This document shows, piece after piece, positions 58,446 to 64,000 of a stretch of DNA of 64,000 bases. The translations under genes were made by a program, and so were the position numbers. Location: NCBI GenBank assembly GCA_032622095.1, contig CP136068.1, forward strand, positions 160,973,465 to 161,037,464. The letters run 5' to 3'. Below the pieces are notes generated by a model. The model had not been told where the DNA came from and ran no database searches. It saw only the letters and a list, made by a program, of their open reading frames with translations. Source of the DNA: Siphonodentalium dalli. Lineage: Eukaryota > Mollusca > Scaphopoda > Gadilida > Siphonodentaliidae. Position 1 is the first letter of the stretch; every line of letters starts with the position of its first letter.

Positions 58446-61400
58446 TTTCAACTTTCCACATTCCTAATCACTCCATTGACTGTAACACATGAAATTGTTC
58501 CCTTTCCAAGTTGAACTACAGTGCATGCTTTTTGCTAGGTTTTGGGGAACGGGTCCTGTATCCACGGAGGGGAAAATGCAGTCAATGTTTTCAATGTCGT
58601 GGAAACACCAGTGGACCTACTTTTGTTGTATCGGCCAATAGAAGAAACAGAGAGTAGATTTGCTAATCGTTTGCATCCATTTTCTACCTAAGTTACTATG
58701 CTATCAACCGCAATAACTTTAAAACATGGAAAATATATTAGATAAAAATGAATTGCTGTATACGGAAACACTCCCGTTGAAGTTAAATGACCGCTGTTCA
58801 AGACTCGGCTGAAAGTTTGAAATATAACATGATTAAATTATCGGAGGTCATTTTTCTTAACCTAACCGTAGCAACGTAACCAGCGGACTCCAAAGCACGT
58901 GTTCTAGCGATGTCGGGTTTGATCACTTCCTCAGTTGTGTTAGATCGGTCCGAGTGTGTGTTCTCGCTAGAAATCAAATAAAGTTGTCAACTATTTAAAT
59001 TTCTTAGTACTGTCCCAACAAATTGAGAAGTAAACATCTTCATACTTGTATACATATGGAATATGTCCTGTGGTATGACAGAATGGGGAAAATGGCTGCG
59101 GGCACAAATTTCTGAGTTTACTATCACAAATCTCACATGATCGTATGTTTATTGGGAAGATATATAAACTATTTAGATGTAAATGATATTTTATGATTTA
59201 TTCACATGACATAACTTCACAAGCTATTAAATCGCATAATTGAATGTGAGCAGTGTAGTTTCCAATAATTATTTGGGGACACCTGTTTTATATGCCATAG
59301 TTATATCCGAAGGCCACAGCCCTAAGTTGGGGGAAGGTATGAGAGGGGTGACCTCCCCCTGGAATTATGTACCTGTAATGCCATACAATGACAATTTATT
59401 GCTTTATTTGATGATTTAGTATCAGTTGTGTTTGTTTTTAAGTAGTAATGGTAAAAAAAAATTAATTATTTGAATATTTGTTTTTCTTTCCAACTGTTTT
59501 TTTGGGCACCTGGAGTTTGGACGCCCATACAGGTCCCAAAATCATTTGCGTTAGTATGTTTGCGTCCCGAACTGAGATGTTAAAATTTACAATGAAGCGT
59601 AGTTCAGACGGTGATACAGAGATGTATGTGGTATTATGGTTCATTTCTTTGAGATTTTCGGCGATGTTAGTAGAATGCTACATTCCCACATTCAGCATAG
59701 CGAGTACTAACCTATTAGTTGCAGGTTCCTGAGCAAGTTCATAATATGTCTTTAAATGGTCTCCTTTTCAGCACACCAATAAACACAGTACTGTGATGTT
59801 ATTCGTGCACTGATGAACATTACCCAGAGTATTCAGAACAACGATCCAAAAGATGGCATGGCCGATGTAGCGAGAGGCAGGATACAATGACTGTTCACAT
59901 GGTGAATTGAGCATACATGTACATGTACTATACTTCTGTTTTGTCACTGCTATGGATTATCTGATTCAAATGGAAAATTTATATTCTCTGAATGATGTTC
60001 CGTAACCAATATAGGCTATCATAGAAGATGCACCACACTTTAATAGCCATTCAAAGCCAAGATTATTTAATCTATCACGCTCAGACCGGTAGATGTATTC
60101 CCATTTTAGCGATACTAAAAATCCCTTAAGCCTTTAATTACTGAATATCGGTACTCATTGATGAGTAGTTAATCGTTTCCCATTTCTTCATTTGCAATAA
60201 ATTCAGCAAACTGCCTGAGGCTGTTTGTTGCACTAATTATATGATCACTCCTACAACTGAAGGATGGTAATTCATGTAGAATGCTTGAGGCTGGTTCATC
60301 TGTGCTGTCTGCGTGGGAGACTCGCATGTATAAGAGAATGCACTGGCACAGGGTATTTAATGCTGCACGAGCACAGCTCCCAACATGAAATGGTTAAAAT
60401 GATTGAGAGGAAACAATAATATTTGATACGCCTGCAAGTGCATAATCCCTTGGGGGATGCATAGGACGTTATATTTGGTGCACAGTATTTTTTTTCACTT
60501 TTTGTGATGGTATAGACCCCATGATCGCTAGATTTCAAAATATGATGTAGAACTTTTGTCAACATTCAAATTGGTAGTTTTTTTTAACACATGGTCCATG
60601 TAAATATTTAAATGGAATTAAACTTGAGTAATGTGAATCTCACCTGATAAAGCTGGTAAAACTCTTAAGATGATTACTATTTATTTTGTTTTTGGCACAT
60701 TTTAAGCAATTCCACTACACAGTGCTACAGCTGTACTTTCCTTTTTATGCGTTTTCATCTGTGCTATTCATTATAGGCCATCTAGCCGAATATTTTCTGA
60801 ACTGTCTCTTTTAAATTCTCTCCGATTAAATTGTCTTGGCTTTGCCACTTGAATGGCTAAGTATGGCAAATCTTCCAGTTCATATGTGTTAGTCAACATC
60901 ATTTAGATAATTTAAAAGAAATGTATTCCCCGTTCAGTCGAACTAAAAATACCTTAACCCTTTGATAACTGAATACTCACTGACGAGTAGTTACTGGTTA
61001 CACATTTGTATTAATGTTTATATAATTTCTCTTGTGATTATAAACGATATTTTTATAAGCGATAATTTCATTGTGAATTATGACACTTGCGCCATCAGAA
61101 TGTATCTGTCATTGGTAGAGTGGCGGTATTGTTTAGATTTCTGGTAGATGTTTATAGTGGAATATAATAAACAGAATAATCACATGATTAAACTAGTGGC
61201 GTGAAATAATACATTGCACTTAAGTGTTTTACAAAATAGTCCTTGCCTCAAATGAATTATGTGGTAAAAAACTTGAGCGCAATGAATTATTTTACTACAC
61301 CACTTCAATCAAGTGAATCCTCTCTATTTATCTACATGTATATAAATCGCAGTGTCTATATATACCATGTTGTTATGTTTAAAGTTGAATTCTTATTCTG

Positions 61401-61540
61401 AATAAAATAATTTAGATAGAAACTTATCGCATTGTACTGAAAACCATTGATGGTACATTCTGGGTAGTCAGCCATCACCCCCCCCCCCCGCCACCCCACC
61501 ACCACCCAGCTGGATTCCCCATCCATTCTTCGACGCACCA
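58446..61540. other. Mostly non-coding
   Basis: No gene supported. Two related blocks lie near 60100-60175 and 60930-61000 (GAACTAAAAATACCTTAA.CCTTT, ACTGAATA...GA.GAGTAGTTA). A C run sits at 61478-61490 next to CACCCCACCACCACCCAGC. Confidence 0.4.
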
Positions 61541-61546
61541 AATGTG

Positions 61547-61902
61547 TCAGATGACATGGACCTGTGTCGCCCCAAACGTGTCGTTTTACGCGCCTGACGC
61601 GCTTTCTATGGACAAACTCTGTGACGCGTTTAGTGTGTCAACTGACACGATTGGGCCACACGTTAGATGTGTCGCATGACACATTTGCTGTGTCGCAAGA
61701 CATGGACCCGTGTCGACCAAACGTGTCGTTTTACACGCCTGACGCGCTTTCTATGGACAAACTCTGTGACGCGTTTATTGTGTCACCTGATTGGGCGACA
61801 CGTTAGCTGTGTCGCATGACACGTTTACTGTGTCATTCGACGTGCTTTCTATGGACAACTTATCGTGTCTTTTGACACGGTAAAGTTTTCGAGTGATATA
61901 TG
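61547..61902. repeat. Cluster of GTGTC-GACAC words, copy 2
   Basis: About 20 GTGTC/GACAC/GACGCG words in 350 bp. A block of about 136 bp (CATGGACC.GTGTCG..., CTTTCTATGGACAAACTCTG) occurs twice, from about 61555 and 61691, and partly a third time. The right end (TTGACACGGTAAAGTTTTCG) is the complement of the left end of the cluster at 41048. Confidence 0.65.
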
Positions 61903-61924
61903 GTCGATTACTATACAACAATTA

Positions 61925-62150
61925 TTATTAATTCCAACCGAATAAACTTTCCATCGACGCATAATTACAATTCCGTAGTGTGACGATATAACATTATTGA
62001 TTCCATAGTAATGAAGTTAACCTGCTGCAATACAATGTATTACGGGGGTCCGAAAACTAGCCCTGAGCATTTGAGAGTCCTTTCCCAATGCCATGCGACA
62101 AGGCGCACCATGTAACAGCTGTCACTTCAAATGTTTCGAATAAGACCGGG
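61925..62150 (+). repeat. Duplicated intron DNA, copy 1
   Basis: Direct copy of 63790-64000: TTATTATTAATT, AATAAAC.TTCCATCG.CGC, ATAATTACAATTCCGT, CTATTGATTCCATA-like words, TTTGAGAGTC.TTTC. At 63.8 kb this DNA follows the EGF exon donor; here no EGF exon precedes it, and the GTGTC cluster stands in its place. Confidence 0.7.
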
Positions 62151-62632
62151 ACATCGACATTAAAGTGTGTACTGAGTAGTGTGTTGTCGGATATATTCAC
62201 ATGATGGGCGGTTATCAAAATCAGAGTATTTTCATATGAGTATATATTTATGAGTAAAACGAAAAGATCGTGATCATTGGAATGGCGTGTGTTATCTTTT
62301 GTCGTAGCCAATACGGTTATCACGTTAATATAAGCGTTGTTGGATATAATGGTTTTATAGGCAACCAATAAGTGGTAAGTGGGTATCTGACCAGTAACAC
62401 ACCACGTAGTGTTAGCGAAAACCACACCTAGCATCCCGTGATGTCTGTAAACAGTCGTAATCAAATGCTGGTGACGGGTCGAAAGCCGTTTGATATGTCG
62501 AATAAGGATAAGCTGAATAAAACTTGACCTGAAACCAATAAAATCTCCCCAAATAGAAATAACATCCTTAACAGGACTATGATAGCCATGATATGCCGTA
62601 CAACCGAACATTAGTACAGGTGCTGTTGACAT
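62057..62632 (-). CDS. Open frame of 191 codons, function unknown
   Basis: The longest frame in the last 20 kb outside known repeats. It reads DNDHDLF-like blocks such as HSNDHDLFVLLINIYSYENT, and ends HGIGKGLSNAQG. The C-terminal part overlaps duplicated intron DNA (61925-62150), where the counterpart near 63900-64000 has a stop, so conservation is not shown. It may be a TE remnant or a chance frame in AT-rich DNA. No domain is recognised. Confidence 0.25.
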   Translation of the reverse strand: MSTAPVLMFGCTAYHGYHSPVKDVISIWGDFIGFRSSFIQLILIRHIKRLSTRHQHLITTVYRHHGMLGVVFANTTWCVTGQIPTYHLLVAYKTIISNNAYINVITVLATTKDNTRHSNDHDLFVLLINIYSYENTLILITAHHVNISDNTLLSTHFNVDVPVLFETFEVTAVTWCALSHGIGKGLSNAQG

Positions 62633-62687
62633 TCCATCGTTTCTTTACAATATCATAATTCTTAGAAGAAAAAATAAGGCATAATCC

Positions 62688-62815
62688 TTTGCAAGGAAAT
62701 TGTCATTTAAAAGACAATTTATAGAAAGAGAAATGTCTTTTAAAAGATATTTCTAGGAAGGGAAATGTCCCCTTAAAATGATAAGTGTGTTTCAATTATC
62801 TTAAACAGATAATTC
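62688..62815. other. Row of stem-loops with TTAAA loops
   Basis: CCTTTGCAAGG; then AAATTGTC-ATTTAAAA-GACAATTT (62698-62721, perfect 8-bp stem); AGAAATGTCT-TTTAAA-AGATATTTCT (62730-62755, one G-T type mismatch); a weaker GGAAATGTCCCCTTAAAATG (62762-62781); and AATTATCT-TAAAC-AGATAATT (62795-62815, perfect). The stems differ in sequence while the loops keep TTAAA. Confidence 0.6.
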
Positions 62816-63277
62816 TTAACATATAAATTGTTCTTTGTACGAAAATAGTCCAACCGATAAATATCGAGGTAGGTGGAACTTTCCATTGTTCCAAATACTA
62901 AATGGGGAAATTGTTCATCACAAGGAACTAGTACACACAACATATAATGTAGGTGAGGTGGACCTTTATTGAAAGATAAATGGAGTTGTCTTTTCTAAGG
63001 ATATTTCCGAAATTACAATTGTTGTTAGTGAGTCGGATAAATCCATCGTGTCTTCTAGGTCCAGTTTTTGTAAGTGAGTTGGATCACTCCAAAGTGGAAG
63101 AAGGAATATATTTGCATAAAAATAGAGAGGTCACACAGAAAGTCTGTATCAATATTGAGTATACTCCTAAGGAACCAAAAGTATTTGGACATGTCATTAT
63201 TTTCAGTCTCTTGATATATCTACTCTCTAAAATGAGGTTAATGTCATCTATATCATCTGATTCTTTTTTCAAGATAA

Positions 63278-63592
63278 TCAGCTATGTATTTTATATTGTG
63301 TAATTTTATGGGGGAAGTCTGATATCAGCGTCATCACATTGCCGAGTTCTTCGTTAATGTCATTCTGTGTGGCGTGGTTAAGGAAGTTTACCAAATCCTT
63401 GTTATATTTAGGACAAACATTGGACCAAGTGCCCATTATTTCTTGCTGAAGTGAAAAAAGATCATCCATTGATGCCTCATTTCCAATTCTGTTTATCCTC
63501 TTCGTAAGGTTATATTTAAGATCGGAGAGTTCTAAAATATATTTATTGAGCAATCTTTGCATATGCAGGTCGGCTTTAAATACATAGAATGT
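63278..63592 (-). CDS. Possible exon, unknown
   Basis: A minus-strand frame with balanced, protein-like composition ([51 protein letters not shown]). A further frame at 63084-63272 (DDIDDINLILESRYIKRL) could continue it after a shift. The upstream extension to 63751 is antisense to the EGF exon and should not be counted. It lies in the intron before that exon and may be a decayed TE piece. No family is recognised. Confidence 0.25.
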   Translation of the reverse strand, partial: TFYVFKADLHMQRLLNKYILELSDLKYNLTKRINRIGNEASMDDLFSLQQEIMGTWSNVCPKYNKDLVNFLNHATQNDINEELGNVMTLISDFPHKITQYKIHS

Positions 63593-63649
63593 ATGTGTTA
63601 TGTATTCCAACGTTAGGAGCATTACTATCATCAGTGGCGTCCATTCCAG

Positions 63650-63763
63650 AAACGAACGAATGCCTGTCCAACCCGTGTCAGAACGGAGGGACCTGTGAAG
63701 ATGGAATAAACGGATACAATTGCACATGTGTCGATGGATACAACGGAACACACTGTGCTATTG
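63650..63763 (+). CDS. EGF-like exon, intact, phase 1-1
   Basis: The acceptor CCATTCCAG/AAACG at 63649-63650 and donor ATTG/GTGAGT at 63763-63764 bound a 114-bp exon that starts and ends in phase 1. It encodes one EGF module: [20 protein letters not shown], then [19 protein letters not shown], with six Cys in C-x4-C-x5-C-x8-C-x-C-x8-C order. C-E-D-x4-Y-N-C-T-C fits the Asp/Asn hydroxylation pattern of calcium-binding EGF modules, while the N-terminal calcium ligand set is only partial (ETNE). One module per symmetric exon is typical of extracellular proteins with many EGF repeats (Notch, fibropellin, fibulin-like), which allows exon duplication. The parent gene cannot be named; neighbouring exons lie outside or were not found. 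Confidence 0.85.
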
Positions 63764-63789
63764 GTGAGTCATTATATAATCAATTATAA

Positions 63790-64000
63790 CAAAGCTATTA
63801 TTATTAATTATACCCAAATAAACGTTCCATCGGCGCATAATTACAATTCCGTTGTGTGTGTGGGTGGGTGTGTGACGCTATAACACTATTGATTCCATAT
63901 TAAGCATGTTTACATACTACATCAAGCTCTTAGTATTTGAGAGTCGTTTCTCGATGCCATGTGACCAGGCATGTGACATCTGTCATTTCAAATGCTGGGA
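63790..64000 (+). repeat. Duplicated intron DNA, copy 2
   Basis: Follows the EGF donor and matches 61925-62150 with small indels (an extra GTGTGTGTGGGTGGGTGTG here). Confidence 0.7.

Noticed and set aside
1-64000. tRNA, rRNA or CRISPR loci
   Set aside because: No cloverleaf with convincing A and B boxes, no rRNA-like blocks and no regularly spaced short repeats with unique spacers were seen by eye; a covariance-model scan was not possible.

Overview
The window reads as a piece of an AT-rich nuclear genome from a marine invertebrate (mollusc, brachiopod, hemichordate or lancelet type; the sequence alone does not settle which). The signs are a phase 1-1 EGF exon with GT-AG borders, many short words such as ACATGTACATGT, abundant hAT-like and foldback DNA transposons, a jockey-group LINE carrying a 2A peptide, and a Penelope-like retroelement (PLE). 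There is no operon-like coding, no CRISPR array, and no rRNA or tRNA gene that I can see. Nearly all recognisable coding sequence belongs to transposable elements (TEs) and most of it is broken.

Layout. 0.7-3.1 kb: minus-strand remnants of a TE-associated gene (Cys-rich exon, OTU-like exon, acidic exons), cut by a hAT-type terminus. 4.1-5.6 kb: 42-bp minisatellite. 6.5-6.8 kb: decayed exon. 8.16-15.08 kb: 6.9-kb foldback element whose arms begin with tandem arrays. 15.26-15.69 and 29.99-30.86 kb: adjacent parts of one dispersed tandem repeat. Between them, 15.692-29.984 kb looks like a single insertion. On the minus strand it reads: 93-bp inverted terminal segment, 5'-truncated PLE copy (pseudo-LTR), intervening DNA with a nested plus-strand LINE, a first ORF with a histone-type stem-loop behind it, the reverse transcriptase (RT) ORF, and a 3' end. 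Both PLE copies carry a complete hammerhead ribozyme fold.

30-44 kb: mostly non-coding DNA with an inverted minisatellite, short elements, an EGF exon split by an insertion (40.48-41.05 kb), a cluster of palindromic GTGTC words, and a higher-order tandem repeat. 44.3-48.2 kb: long inverted-repeat element with a nested 934-bp hAT-like element that has a perfect 8-bp target duplication. 48.7-50.6 kb: two more MITEs (miniature inverted-repeat elements). 50.574-57.303 kb: almost identical 3.36-kb tandem duplication, each half holding a 463-bp hairpin element at TTAA. 57.7-58.45 kb: 160-bp tandem repeat. 61.5-64 kb: a second GTGTC cluster, duplicated intron DNA, a run of hairpins, and an intact EGF exon at 63650-63763.

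How the parts relate. The only host-gene evidence is the EGF exon and its broken relative, plausibly from one many-EGF gene or cluster on the plus strand. The most interesting block is the PLE: RT ORF without a GIY-YIG nuclease, ribozymes in both long repeats, inverted end, and a histone-like 3' stem-loop between its two ORFs.
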